A DNA stretch of 37,077 nt from JAUWZS01 sp964423085 (GCA_964423085.1 CAYRDB010000005.1:1-37077); one strand, 5' to 3'; shown: positions 1-7,791, counted from the stretch's first letter. A program made the numbers and translations. The notes: generated by a model from the letters alone, not told the origin.

Positions 1-1038
1 TCGTCCGTATTCAAGAACGAGGATGTTCTATCCACGGAGCATGTTCCTGTAATGCTTCCCCACAGGGAAGATCAGGTAAGACAGATAGCTAGGAACCTAC
101 TCCCGGTATCCAAAGGGAGAAAACCGCAGAACATGTTCATATACGGCTCGCCAGGAATAGGAAAGACAGCAGTTGTCAAGAACGTTTTTCGCGAGTTTGA
201 AAACTACAGCGAGAGCGTAAAGTGCGTGTACATAAACTGCTGGGACTTCCGCACCACTACGGCGCTTCTCACTCAGTTGATACTTGAAATGGGAATGTTT
301 GTCCAGAGGAGGGGGTGGAGCAAGGACGAGATAGTGGGCAAGCTTGTAGAGGCTGTAAAAAAAGGACTGAAGGGCGTCGTAGTGTGCCTTGACGAGGTGG
401 ACCAGCTGGATACATCCGCGCTGTACGATCTTCTCAGAATAAACCAGTATGTCAAAACGCCACTCGGTTTGGTTTGCATATCAAACAACAGCCGAGTTTT
501 CGCAGAGGTCGAGCCTAGGATAAAGAGCAGCATGGATATGGAAGAGATAGAGTTCAAACCTTACAATTTTTCGGAGATGAAGGACATACTAGACGAGCGA
601 GCGAAAGAGGCATTCCGCTCTTACGAAAGCGCTGTTGTGACACTATGCGCGAACCATGCTGTGAAGAAAGGAGGGGATGTTAGAATCGGCCTACAATGCC
701 TTTTGAAAGCAGGAAGATGCGCAGACAGCTCAAAGTCCTCTAAGGTTTGCGTTGCTCACGCAAAAGACATTGTGAAGAGCGTTCAAGAAGCCAAACCGCA
801 GATATTGAAGGAGCGAATAAGCGAGCATGAAAAGATTTTGCTAACTGTCTTGGAAGATGGGAAGAAATGGCCCGCCGGAAAATTATACGAGAGGTACTGC
901 GAGCTGGCCGAAAAGGAAGGCGTATTCCCTGTCACAGATCGAGCTCTAAGAAAGTTTGTGAATCATATGAATGAAATAGGTCTTGTTGAAATAAGCGAAA
1001 AGAAAGTCGGCAAAAGCAGGCTTATTTGGAAAGCTTGA
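1..1038 (+). CDS. cdc6: Orc1/Cdc6 replication initiator, 5' end cut by window edge
   Basis: The reading frame is open from the first base of the window (it reads SSVFKNEDVLSTEHVPVMLPHRE), so the true start lies upstream and the first visible ATG is internal. The phrase LPHRE is typical of archaeal Orc1/Cdc6 proteins. The AAA+ module is visible: Walker A GSPGIGKTA, Walker B VVVCLDEVD, a sensor-1-like segment CISNNS, then a C-terminal winged helix starting near EHEKILLTVLE that would contact origin DNA. The known family role is to bind origin recognition boxes and load the MCM helicase. Origins often lie beside this gene, but the upstream flank is outside the window. The 3' end overlaps the convergent zinc-ribbon gene by 17 bp. 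The family call is very secure; only some N-terminal residues are missing. Confidence 0.95.
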   Translation, partial: SSVFKNEDVLSTEHVPVMLPHREDQVRQIARNLLPVSKGRKPQNMFIYGSPGIGKTAVVKNVFREFENYSESVKCVYINCWDFRTTTALLTQLILEMGMFVQRRGWSKDEIVGKLVEAVKKGLKGVVVCLDEVDQLDTSALYDLLRINQYVKTPLGLVCISNNSRVFAEVEPRIKSSMDMEEIEFKPYNFSEMKDILDERAKEAFRSYESAVVTLCANHAVKKGGDVRIGLQCLLKAGRCADSSKSSKVCVAHAKDIVKSVQEAKPQILKERISEHEKILLTVLEDGKKWPAGKLYERYCELAEKEGVFPVTDRALRKFVNHMNEIGLVEISEKKVGKSRLIWKA

Positions 1039-1150
1039 GCACTCTGCCTTTTCTTCTGCAGGACTTGCAGAGCATCATGAACTTTACTTTGAACAGCTTA
1101 CCCACTGTCTTCACAGAGCCCTTGCAGTTGTCACATTGCTTTTGCATCAT
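1022..1150 (-). CDS. 42-aa zinc-ribbon miniprotein
   Basis: A short frame begins with tandem ATG codons and encodes a 42-residue basic protein with two CxxC knuckles (CDNC near the N-terminus, CKSC near residue 29) and a Lys/Arg-rich C-terminus. This spacing suits a single Zn ribbon as in small RNA- or ribosome-associated archaeal proteins. The exact family is not recognised and the function is unknown. It converges on cdc6 and overlaps its 3' end by 17 bp. There is no clear Shine-Dalgarno site; an AT-rich stretch upstream could hold a promoter. The two paired Cys knuckles in so short a frame argue that it is a real gene. Confidence 0.6.
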   Translation of the reverse strand: MMQKQCDNCKGSVKTVGKLFKVKFMMLCKSCRRKGRVLKLSK

Positions 1151-1255
1151 TTAAAAATTGTCGTCCTGTTTATTTAGGGTTAACTAAATTATGTGAAATA
1201 GAAAGCCATGCCCCGTTTAGGAACATGGTTGTAAAATTTCAAATAAAAAAATCCA

Positions 1256-1432
1256 CTACTTTTTCTTTACCATCGGAAGACCAGTCGGGCCCTCTATCAC
1301 TTGGTAGTTTTCCGGCAAATCGGTTGAATCATCCTGGCTCTTGCTGAAGAAGAAAAGCTTCGCTCCGCCCCTTCCTTCTCTTGTATGCAGCCAGTAAGTC
1401 TGCCCTTTGCTGTTTACATGTGAATAAGCCAT
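1256..1432 (-). CDS. Conserved 58-aa small protein of unknown function
   Basis: The product starts MAYSHVNSKGQTYWLH and ends GPTGLPMVKKK. From memory, small proteins of this plan (a HVNSKGxxYxLH start, an aromatic strand such as LFFFSK, and a TGLPMxKKK end) occur in many archaea and in Patescibacteria; their function is not known. The ATG is chosen over an upstream TTG because a strong Shine-Dalgarno AAGGAGG sits 7 nt before it. It is divergent from the DUF4382 gene, with 63 bp between the two starts. No signal peptide or membrane segment is visible, so it is probably cytoplasmic. Confidence 0.8.
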   Translation of the reverse strand: MAYSHVNSKGQTYWLHTREGRGGAKLFFFSKSQDDSTDLPENYQVIEGPTGLPMVKKK

Positions 1433-1439
1433 AAACAAA

Positions 1440-1446
1440 CCTCCTT
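1440..1446 (-). promoter_or_regulatory. Strong Shine-Dalgarno site of the 58-aa protein
   Basis: On the minus strand the sequence is AAGGAGG, 7 nt before the ATG. It decides that ATG over the in-frame TTG two codons upstream. Confidence 0.75.
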
Positions 1447-1495
1447 TGTTTAATTTTTAATGCGTTATTTTATTATTAATAGTTCAATATTAAAT

Positions 1496-2140
1496 ATGCC
1501 GAAAAAAATTAACTCTGATGTAAAGATAATTTTGGTTGTTGCTTTGGCATTCGCCATAGTTTCCATAGTTCTTTATAACATAGAATTCGAGTCAGACATA
1601 ACTCCGACGACAACTACTACAACAACTACTTTGCAACCTAATCTCAGGGACAGTGGAACTTTGGTAGTCGTATTCAAGGACGATGCCCACAAAATACCGG
1701 GAGGAGGCGTTGTGACTAGCATGAACTTTACCGTGACTTCTGTGGAACTTCTCAGGAACGGAAGCTCCGACTGGGAATATGTGTTTAGCGGAGAGAAAAG
1801 GTTGGATATACTAAAGTATACAGAGACTTTCGCCAAGATTTCCGAAGCAGAGCTAGATGCAGGTAATTATACTTCTTTAAGGGTTGGATTTTCTGACGGC
1901 AGCATATCTGTGAAGAACACGCTAACTGGCGTATACACACCTAAAACTTATTCGCTGATAGTTCCTGAAATCAGAGAGTTTTCCCAAATTTTCGAGATTG
2001 GCGCAGCCGAGACAATCACTCTAGTAGTTGATTTCGACATAGGGCAGTCTGTGACAAGAACTTCAGAAGGTTATATGTTCAATCCCATAGTTTTCATAGA
2101 GGAGCATTACGGCCGCTTGAGCAATGTCGATGCTGTCTAA
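1496..2140 (+). CDS. Membrane-anchored DUF4382 domain protein
   Basis: The protein has a short Lys-containing N-terminus, one hydrophobic segment (about residues 10-28) acting as signal or anchor, a Thr-rich linker of eight threonines, then a DUF4382-like beta domain (GTLVVVFKDD, then TVTSVELLR, LDILK, AGNYTSLRVGFSDG, LVVDFDIGQSV). DUF4382 domains are found in secreted or lipoprotein-like archaeal and bacterial proteins of unknown role. An earlier in-frame ATG exists at 1460, but the one at 1496 gives a proper signal-anchor start and lies about 30-40 bp after an AT-rich TATA-like stretch. The stop codon overlaps the convergent MetAP stop by 4 bp. It probably sits on the outer face of the membrane. 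Confidence 0.8.
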   Translation: MPKKINSDVKIILVVALAFAIVSIVLYNIEFESDITPTTTTTTTTLQPNLRDSGTLVVVFKDDAHKIPGGGVVTSMNFTVTSVELLRNGSSDWEYVFSGEKRLDILKYTETFAKISEAELDAGNYTSLRVGFSDGSISVKNTLTGVYTPKTYSLIVPEIREFSQIFEIGAAETITLVVDFDIGQSVTRTSEGYMFNPIVFIEEHYGRLSNVDAV

Positions 2141-3003
2141 ATTATTATAGTGGTTTCAGCCTGAGCCACCAAACCACCCGACTCTTCTTTGAGTATGGGG
2201 TATTCCCGTATTGCTCCGGCTTCTATCAGCTGCTTGAGAGACATGTCTATCTTAAGCTGAGATATTCCCATGTTTCCAATCCATCTTTTGGCGAAAGGAA
2301 GAGAGCTAAAGTCGTCCCTCGCAGCCTGGAGTATTTTTCTGCCTTCTGGAAGCCTGATTGGCTTGTCCTGCAAGTAGCCGAATATCAACACAGGATAAGA
2401 ATCCTTCACCCAACCGACTCCGTCTGTGACGAAAACCTCCATTGCAAGCGCCCTTCCGCCGCTTATCTCCTCTGTTATTTTGTTCCTTCCGTTCGGTATT
2501 GAGAAATCAGCGTGCGTGACATACCTGTCCAAGCCGTGGCCGCACAAGTTCCTTATCGGATTGAATCCAGTGCCCTCAAGCACGCTTTCAACTACTTCGG
2601 AGACATCGCATATCCTGACGCCCGGCTTTATAACTTTCAACGATTCCTCAAGAGCCTTCTCCGCAGCATCTATTAAAGGATGGGTTTTCTGGTTGATGCA
2701 AACCGTGAACGCGCTGTCGCAAATATAGCCTTCAGAGTGAACCCCTATGTCGATTTTTACAATATCTCCGTCTTCTAGCTTTGTGGAGTCGTTTATGTCC
2801 GGAGTGTAGTGGGCGGCGTGGTCGTTGATTGAAATGTTAGTAGGGAAAGCTATCCCGCATCCCAGCTCTTTGATTTTGCCCTCTATTTTTTCCACAATCT
2901 CTAGAGCGGATGCTCCCTCCTTGACAAGAGGCTTTGCGAAAAGCGAGACGCTCTCATACACAGATTTGGCTTTTTTATAATTCTTCAACGCTTCGTCGTC
3001 CAT
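2137..3003 (-). CDS. map: Methionine aminopeptidase, type II
   Basis: This enzyme removes the initiator methionine from nascent proteins. The length of 288 residues fits archaeal MetAP2. All metal ligands of the pita-bread fold are visible: D85 (KIDIGVH), D96 (CDSAF), H156 (CGHGLDRY), E189 (MEVF) and E283 (AETT); H62 in NDHAAHYTP is the expected catalytic His. The helical insert between H156 and E283, carrying KIDMSLKQLIEAGAI, is the winged-helix-like insert of type II enzymes. A TATA-like CTTTATTAAA is centred about 26 bp before the ATG, so the message is probably leaderless. Its stop overlaps that of the convergent DUF4382 gene. Confidence 0.96.
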   Translation of the reverse strand: MDDEALKNYKKAKSVYESVSLFAKPLVKEGASALEIVEKIEGKIKELGCGIAFPTNISINDHAAHYTPDINDSTKLEDGDIVKIDIGVHSEGYICDSAFTVCINQKTHPLIDAAEKALEESLKVIKPGVRICDVSEVVESVLEGTGFNPIRNLCGHGLDRYVTHADFSIPNGRNKITEEISGGRALAMEVFVTDGVGWVKDSYPVLIFGYLQDKPIRLPEGRKILQAARDDFSSLPFAKRWIGNMGISQLKIDMSLKQLIEAGAIREYPILKEESGGLVAQAETTIII

Positions 3004-3024
3004 GCTATAGAATTAGGTTTGTGA

Positions 3025-3034
3025 TTTAATAAAG
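3025..3034 (-). promoter_or_regulatory. TATA box of map
   Basis: CTTTATTAAA on the minus strand is centred about 26 bp upstream of the map ATG, the spacing expected for an archaeal leaderless transcript. Confidence 0.55.
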
Positions 3035-3035
3035 T

Positions 3036-3050
3036 AAAAAAAATAAAAAA
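3036..3050 (-). terminator. T-rich terminator after the micropeptide frame
   Basis: On the minus strand, two T runs (six and eight T) separated by one A follow the Lys-rich micropeptide. Archaeal RNA polymerase terminates on such U-rich tracts. It lies just upstream of the map promoter. Confidence 0.45.
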
Positions 3051-3058
3051 TCTTTGAT

Positions 3059-3109
3059 TCACTTTTTCTTCTTTGCTTTCTTGGCTTTAGTTGCTTTCTT
3101 TTTTGCCAT
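3059..3109 (-). CDS. 16-aa Lys/Ala micropeptide
   Basis: The frame reads MAKKKATKAKKAKKKK and stops. Eleven of 16 residues are Lys, resembling the Lys/Ala tails of chromatin or ribosomal proteins. It has its own TATA-like box (CTTTATAT on the minus strand) about 35 bp before the ATG and a T-rich terminator just after the stop, so it appears as an isolated transcript of roughly 70-80 nt between the HAD-like gene and map. It could be a true nucleic-acid-binding micropeptide, the remnant tail of a larger gene, or a small non-coding RNA with a chance frame. The function is unknown. Confidence 0.4.
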   Translation of the reverse strand: MAKKKATKAKKAKKKK

Positions 3110-3140
3110 ATTAATCTGAAATTAATTTTATTTTCTTCCG

Positions 3141-3148
3141 ATATAAAG
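3141..3148 (-). promoter_or_regulatory. TATA box of the micropeptide unit
   Basis: CTTTATAT on the minus strand is centred about 35 bp before the micropeptide ATG, predicting a leader of roughly 9 nt. Confidence 0.45.
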
Positions 3149-3162
3149 GTATACGATTTTTT

Positions 3163-4368
3163 TTATCGGAAATATTTCATCAAATGCTCAGCTATTTCGG
3201 CATGCGGAGAATAGTTGTTGAAAGTTTCGAGCAGCATATAAGACAGAGCGGATATGCTGTCCTTTTCTTTGGAAGTTTCAAGCTTCCTGGCTATTTTGTC
3301 TATTCCTGTGAACCCGTCCGAAGTGCTGAAAATCTTTCTTGAAAGCTCTTTGTATTTTTTCATATGGCTTAATGCAGAATCCCTAGCATCTTCTATGTCT
3401 TCTTTCTGAGAAGTCATTTTTTCGCACGCAGACTTCATTGATAGGGCTTCTGAAAGCATCAGTCTTTGATGCTCTAATGTGTGTCCCAGCGAAAAGCATA
3501 GCGCCATTTCAGCTTTTCTTATCACAGGCAGCAACTCCAGCATGTCGTTTCTGGCTTCGGGCACAGCCACGCTAACCGAATCCGGAATGTCGCAGCTCTC
3601 CCCTGCTAGTATGAACGGGTTTATGAAAGACTGGACCATTTTAAAGTCGCCTGGGTCGTCTGATATCACCATGTTTATACCGTTTTTCGTGCCCACGCTC
3701 TCTTCAAGCACCTTCTCGGCGGCCACCTTTTTGTATTCGTAAAGCATGGGCATTATTCTCAGAAAATTGCCGTACTCGTCGAATACATAGTCGCTCCCTC
3801 TCGCGCAATCAAACACAGAAGATTGATTCAGCCAATCAATACCAAGCCTTCCTGCGACGAACATCTTTACTGCGGTGTCAGGAGATCCGCTGAAAAATTC
3901 AACATCATAACACATTCTTTTCAGACCTCGCAGGTAGGGTATCGCATTTCTGGTGATTTCTACATTCTCTGCAGCATATTTGCATGACATAAGATGGTCG
4001 ATAAGAGAAAGCCTTGAATCTGAGAGTATGCGACTGAACTCTTCCACAGGACCGTCGACATTTTCAGGACCTAGCCCTTTCAGCGCGCCTTCTAGCCTGC
4101 TGCGGTTTAGTTTAATCATAGGGTTTCTGGAATATAGAGATTTCATGTACTCTCCAAACAGGCTTGTTGTGTTAAGAACACCGTCGATATCAGACAGCAT
4201 TTTTTTCATGCAGGTGCCGCGATTGTTTGGGTATCCGGACATCGGGAATCCGAACAGCTCAAGAGCGTATTCTGTTACCGGTTTGAAATTATGAGAAATA
4301 GTCATTTTCATAAGGTCTGCGAAGTAGTCTTTTTTCAAAGATTTCACAGTTTCTGACAAGTCTGACAC
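3163..4368 (-). CDS. HAD-superfamily hydrolase-like protein
   Basis: The 401-residue protein carries HAD-like motifs: motif I D60-x-D62 in LSDIDGVLN, motif II near S160 (FFSGSPD), a motif III Lys at 213/214 (YEYKK), and motif IV D237/D238 and D241 (ISDDPGDF). This suggests a Mg-dependent phosphatase or related phosphotransferase with a helical cap between motifs I and II. The C-terminal 130 residues are helical and Glu/Lys/Met-rich without a recognised domain. The start is a GTG; the next in-frame ATG lies about 20 codons downstream. It is divergent from the Cys-tailed HTH regulator across a 79-bp spacer with an inverted repeat, so that regulator may control it. The substrate cannot be predicted. 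Confidence 0.65.
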   Translation of the reverse strand: MSDLSETVKSLKKDYFADLMKMTISHNFKPVTEYALELFGFPMSGYPNNRGTCMKKMLSDIDGVLNTTSLFGEYMKSLYSRNPMIKLNRSRLEGALKGLGPENVDGPVEEFSRILSDSRLSLIDHLMSCKYAAENVEITRNAIPYLRGLKRMCYDVEFFSGSPDTAVKMFVAGRLGIDWLNQSSVFDCARGSDYVFDEYGNFLRIMPMLYEYKKVAAEKVLEESVGTKNGINMVISDDPGDFKMVQSFINPFILAGESCDIPDSVSVAVPEARNDMLELLPVIRKAEMALCFSLGHTLEHQRLMLSEALSMKSACEKMTSQKEDIEDARDSALSHMKKYKELSRKIFSTSDGFTGIDKIARKLETSKEKDSISALSYMLLETFNNYSPHAEIAEHLMKYFR

Positions 4369-4403
4369 TTTTTTATTTGTCCCTTCGCGTTTACCTGCCT
4401 TTT

Positions 4404-4418
4404 TATAACAATGTTATA
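4404..4418. promoter_or_regulatory. Inverted repeat over divergent promoters (possible operator)
   Basis: TATAAC-AAT-GTTATA is a perfect inverted repeat with 6-bp arms. One arm forms part of a TATA-like box facing the HAD-like gene and the other part of a TATA-like box facing the regulator, about 30-36 bp from each start codon. It is therefore both a likely bidirectional promoter core and a candidate autoregulatory operator. The operator role is inferred. Confidence 0.45.
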
Positions 4419-4447
4419 TTTAAGTCAGCTAGCAGATAGTTAAGACT

Positions 4448-4822
4448 ATGAAGACTTTTTGTGAAATAATCGTGTCTAACGTGCTTCCAGCTCTCCGTGC
4501 GATAATAGCAGACGAACTTTCTACCAGTTACAATCTCAGCCAGGTGGAGATATCCAAGAAACTGGGAATGACGCAGCCTGCCATTTCACAATATAGGAGG
4601 GATCTAAGGGGGCAGCGGACTAAAATCATAACTTCAAACCAAAAGGTCATGGAGCTTGTGAAGAGGCTGGCTCACGACATATCAGTAGGAGAAGTCGGCC
4701 CGAAAGACCTACATAAAAGGTTCTGCGCAATATGCAAAACGATAAGGGAAGAGGGTCTTTTGTGCAAGCTCCACGAGTCAGCGTGCCCGTCACTGTGCGC
4801 CTGCGACATCTGCTTCGGATAG
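4448..4822 (+). CDS. HTH transcriptional regulator with Cys-rich metal-binding tail
   Basis: The 124-residue protein starts MKTFCEIIVSNVLPALRAII, the form of a family of small archaeal XRE-like regulators (COG2522-like, by recall). The helix-turn-helix spans about residues 29-55 (LSQVEISKKLGMTQPAISQY). The C-terminal third holds seven cysteines (C93, C96, C106, C113, C117, C119, C122) plus C5, arranged like an Fe-S or metal site, so it may sense metal or redox state. It is divergent from the HAD-like gene, with an inverted repeat between them. The last 33 bp overlap the convergent surface-protein gene, so the Cys tail is encoded in DNA that is coding on both strands. The ligand and targets are unknown. 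Confidence 0.8.
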   Translation: MKTFCEIIVSNVLPALRAIIADELSTSYNLSQVEISKKLGMTQPAISQYRRDLRGQRTKIITSNQKVMELVKRLAHDISVGEVGPKDLHKRFCAICKTIREEGLLCKLHESACPSLCACDICFG

Positions 4823-7267
4823 GCTGATATAGTCTCCGCCTTTATTTTTCTTTTTAAACAGATGCTTTATACCCGATTTAATTTTTTCAATAATCGATGT
4901 CTTCGGCGCGTACGAGCTTTTCGCATTGAACTTTAGCTCGGATATCTCTATTATGTTTCCCCTTCTGGGATTCGGAATCTTGCCTTTTATCATAGACGCA
5001 ACGCTCTTTTGGTTGCTCGGTTTGTATTTTCCCGTTTTCGGATTGTATCCCGGCTGCGGCCATAGAAGGTATATAAGGAAACCTACTAGCGATATGACTA
5101 TGACTGCTATTGTCGCAATCAGCCACATTGGCATGGGCTCCAGGGTTTCGGCAGTGACGCCTGCGCTCTGCATTGCTGCGCTTAGCGCGCTCTCGGAGTC
5201 GCTTATAAGGGATGATATTTCATCAAAAAGCAGGTAAGCGCTGAAGTAATCCCCGTTCTCTATATAGCTTTCGGCCAGCTCTATCATTTCCTTGGCGTCG
5301 ATTATTATTAACTCAGCTGCGGTGTAGTCTACAACCCCTTTGGTGGCGTTTATCTGAGACCAGACTTTTGTCATATTCGCCTTGTATATAGCCAAGTCGT
5401 TGGCTATTGCATTTTCAGATATTCCGGTCGGAAGTATTCGAAGCGTGAAGTTGCGAGTTGCCGTGCTGTTCGTTCCGGAGGCCTTGAACATGCCGTGGTA
5501 CTCTCCAAAGTCCACGGACTCGCCTATTGTAAAGTTCACCAAAAATGATGCCTTCTGTCCGATGCCCGTTGAGGCTTCGCTCGCGTTCAGCGAGTACCAG
5601 TTATTGTCTATTCCTTCTATAGTGAAGTTGACTGTCTGAGATGCGTTTCCTGTGTTCTCCACAACCACTACAGCGCTAGCATTGGATCCCTGATACACAG
5701 ACACTGTGCTATTAGCGCTTGAAAATGAAACATCCCCGTAGTATCTGAGAACTTTCAATATCGAAGATGCGCTGGCCGAAGTGTAGTTGGTGGATGAGCT
5801 GCTGTTGCACCAGTAAAAGTAGCTACCCGATCCCAGCGTTTGTATGTCCGGGTTGCTAACTTGCAAACCTTCCCTGTAGAGAACCACTGAGACGCCGTCC
5901 GCATCGCAGAAAACCGATGTCTGCGTTCCTCTGGCGACCAGCCAAGACGGATTGGAAGTCAGCGTTATTTGTGGAGTTATTTTCCCTGCTGTCACAGTGT
6001 TGATGGAAGTGGAATTCCATACATTATAAGAGTTGTTTCCGTAAATCCTCCAAGTAATGGTCATGGGAGCCGAAAGGTTTAGCTCATAAGTTGCGGTGTT
6101 CGTCCCAGAGAGCCTAGCCATTGTATAGTTCGCTACGCTGCCGCTATAGTTGAGCTCTATGACAGATACGCTGAATCCGTTTGCGTCGTTAGAATCGCTC
6201 CAGCTGACATTCCATGTTGCGTAAGAGTTCAAGTGCCATGTTGTTGGTATGTACGATGATATTGAATATTTTGGAGCAGGATAGCTTACCTTTAGGGTGT
6301 AGCTGGACCCTGCGCTGCTTGTGTAGTTCGAGTTGCCTGTAGAGTTAGCCTTGAATATGTACTGCCCTATTGGAAGGATGTCTAGGTACGGGTTGCTAAC
6401 ACGGGTTTCATTTCTGTACAATTCGACAGCCCCTCCAACAACGGTCACGTTTATTTGCTCACCCTGGTTTATTGTTATGCTCTGGTTTTCGTTGCCATTG
6501 AGGTACATCTTTATAGGATTCGGCGATGCTGTGATATTGTAGTTGACCAGGGCAGTCGAGTTTCCATGCCCACTTGCGTCGTATGCGTACCATCTATAAG
6601 TATAGTTGCCAGCGCTTAGGTCTGAAAGCAGTATGCTGTATTTCCCGGAGCCCAGATTATTCACAGCTGGTGTGGTCGCGTTAGTGAAGTTGAAATTTTC
6701 GCTCCATTCGAAGTACACGCTCTCCATTCCATCGTTCTCGTACCATGTAACATTGAATATGTAGTCGTTTCCAGGAGCGTAAGTCGCCGGAGAGCTCGGA
6801 CTAGTCAGGTTTTGCGACCATGTCGGAGCCGTCTGATCGGTGGCAGTGACTGTCACATTCTTTGATGTAATCTCGTTTGAAGTGTCAGCGACCGAGATTT
6901 TGAATTCGTAGTCTCCAGCTGATCCTGTGACAACCTTGAACCAGAAACTCGAGCTTTCTCCGGCATTTATTACGCTTTGTGTGGTTCTGTTGTACCATCT
7001 TGGTCCACTTTCTGGAGGTGTGTATAGAACTATGGTATCGCTGACATCCGTACCAGGGCTTCCGTAATAGCTGAATCCTGAAGGCAGTGTTATGTTAACC
7101 TGGACTATGCCGGCGGCGCCAGTGTTGTCTATTGTAAAGTTCACCAGATTGTTTTCGCTGACCGCGTTTATAGTCAGGGGATAAATCGAAGCGTCGAATG
7201 TCACAGCAAGAGCTGGAGTAGAAATTAATATGAATGCAATTGCCGCAATCAGGAAAGACGATTTCAT
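4790..7267 (-). CDS. Large surface protein with Ig-like repeats, TM anchor and basic cytoplasmic tail
   Basis: From the chosen ATG (MKSSFLIAAIAFILISTPALA) the protein has a clear signal peptide; an upstream in-frame start would bury this signal and overlap the preceding gene. The ectodomain of about 690 residues is rich in Ser/Thr/Asn/Tyr, contains many N-x-S/T sequons, and carries repeated Ig-like beta segments: two have the pattern VELYRNETRVSNP / VVLYREGLQVSNP, followed by a NEW3-like domain (SVYQGSNASAVVVVENTG). A transmembrane helix lies near residues 714-735, then a 90-residue Lys-rich cytoplasmic tail. It is probably a glycosylated cell-surface protein. The short TM protein gene lies 41 bp upstream on the same strand. 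No catalytic motif is seen. Confidence 0.8.
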   Translation of the reverse strand: MKSSFLIAAIAFILISTPALAVTFDASIYPLTINAVSENNLVNFTIDNTGAAGIVQVNITLPSGFSYYGSPGTDVSDTIVLYTPPESGPRWYNRTTQSVINAGESSSFWFKVVTGSAGDYEFKISVADTSNEITSKNVTVTATDQTAPTWSQNLTSPSSPATYAPGNDYIFNVTWYENDGMESVYFEWSENFNFTNATTPAVNNLGSGKYSILLSDLSAGNYTYRWYAYDASGHGNSTALVNYNITASPNPIKMYLNGNENQSITINQGEQINVTVVGGAVELYRNETRVSNPYLDILPIGQYIFKANSTGNSNYTSSAGSSYTLKVSYPAPKYSISSYIPTTWHLNSYATWNVSWSDSNDANGFSVSVIELNYSGSVANYTMARLSGTNTATYELNLSAPMTITWRIYGNNSYNVWNSTSINTVTAGKITPQITLTSNPSWLVARGTQTSVFCDADGVSVVLYREGLQVSNPDIQTLGSGSYFYWCNSSSSTNYTSASASSILKVLRYYGDVSFSSANSTVSVYQGSNASAVVVVENTGNASQTVNFTIEGIDNNWYSLNASEASTGIGQKASFLVNFTIGESVDFGEYHGMFKASGTNSTATRNFTLRILPTGISENAIANDLAIYKANMTKVWSQINATKGVVDYTAAELIIIDAKEMIELAESYIENGDYFSAYLLFDEISSLISDSESALSAAMQSAGVTAETLEPMPMWLIATIAVIVISLVGFLIYLLWPQPGYNPKTGKYKPSNQKSVASMIKGKIPNPRRGNIIEISELKFNAKSSYAPKTSIIEKIKSGIKHLFKKKNKGGDYISLSEADVAGAQ

Positions 7268-7308
7268 ACTATATCCTATATAAGATATGCAGTTTTGCGC
7301 CAAATAAA

Positions 7309-7791
7309 TTAGGGTCGAATGTATTCTGAGCTTGTCTGGTTGCACAAGACTGTTACGTTTTCATAAATGCCCTTCCAGTCAGTCTGTATTGTCGTCACCT
7401 TACCCGAACCGAGGGGGTCGATAGGGCTGTTTATAACATTTGCCGTCTCGCCGTCTATTAAGACCTCAAATCCTGACAAATCCATCCTACCGGTGTTGGC
7501 TACGGTCACCATAATCCTGTTTTCGGCATCCCTTGAAACCTCTAGAATGTCGAATCTGTGAAAAACGTTCTTTATTATGGCCACAGCGTCCCCAGTCGTG
7601 GTCGGTATGCCCTCCAGAAATCCTCCTATTACGGGTATTCCGCTCATGTCCGGAAAAGAGCCGAATATGAAGAAGCTGCCCACAACAACAAGCGCTATGA
7701 GCGCCACTCCGACTATGGCGTTTTTAAGAACCCTGATGCTAACATACACGACTATGGCCAGTATTATAACTCCTATTATTGTGGCAATCAT
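7309..7791 (-). CDS. Small two-TM protein with extracytoplasmic beta domain
   Basis: The 160-residue product has two hydrophobic helices (about residues 1-21 and 27-48), then a loop and a C-terminal beta-rich domain (FDILEVSRDAENRIMVTVAN followed by TGRMDLSGFEVLIDG) resembling the CARDB-like or archaellum FlaF/FlaG-like beta-sandwich folds of archaeal surface proteins. It is not close enough to any of these to name. It precedes the Ig-like surface protein by 41 bp in the same orientation, which suggests a joint role at the cell surface. The tRNA-Arg(CCT) gene lies 50 bp upstream on the same strand. Confidence 0.65.
   Translation of the reverse strand: MIATIIGVIILAIVVYVSIRVLKNAIVGVALIALVVVGSFFIFGSFPDMSGIPVIGGFLEGIPTTTGDAVAIIKNVFHRFDILEVSRDAENRIMVTVANTGRMDLSGFEVLIDGETANVINSPIDPLGSGKVTTIQTDWKGIYENVTVLCNQTSSEYIRP

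Noticed and set aside
1039..1255. Possible replication origin beside cdc6, including a CCATG...CATGG inverted repeat
   Set aside because: No ORB-like repeats were recognised and the 5-bp arms are too short. The more likely origin side, upstream of cdc6, is outside the window.
1605..1632. ACN triplet tract as a phase-variation microsatellite
   Set aside because: The repeats use mixed Thr codons and are a coding stalk; in-frame triplets would not switch expression.
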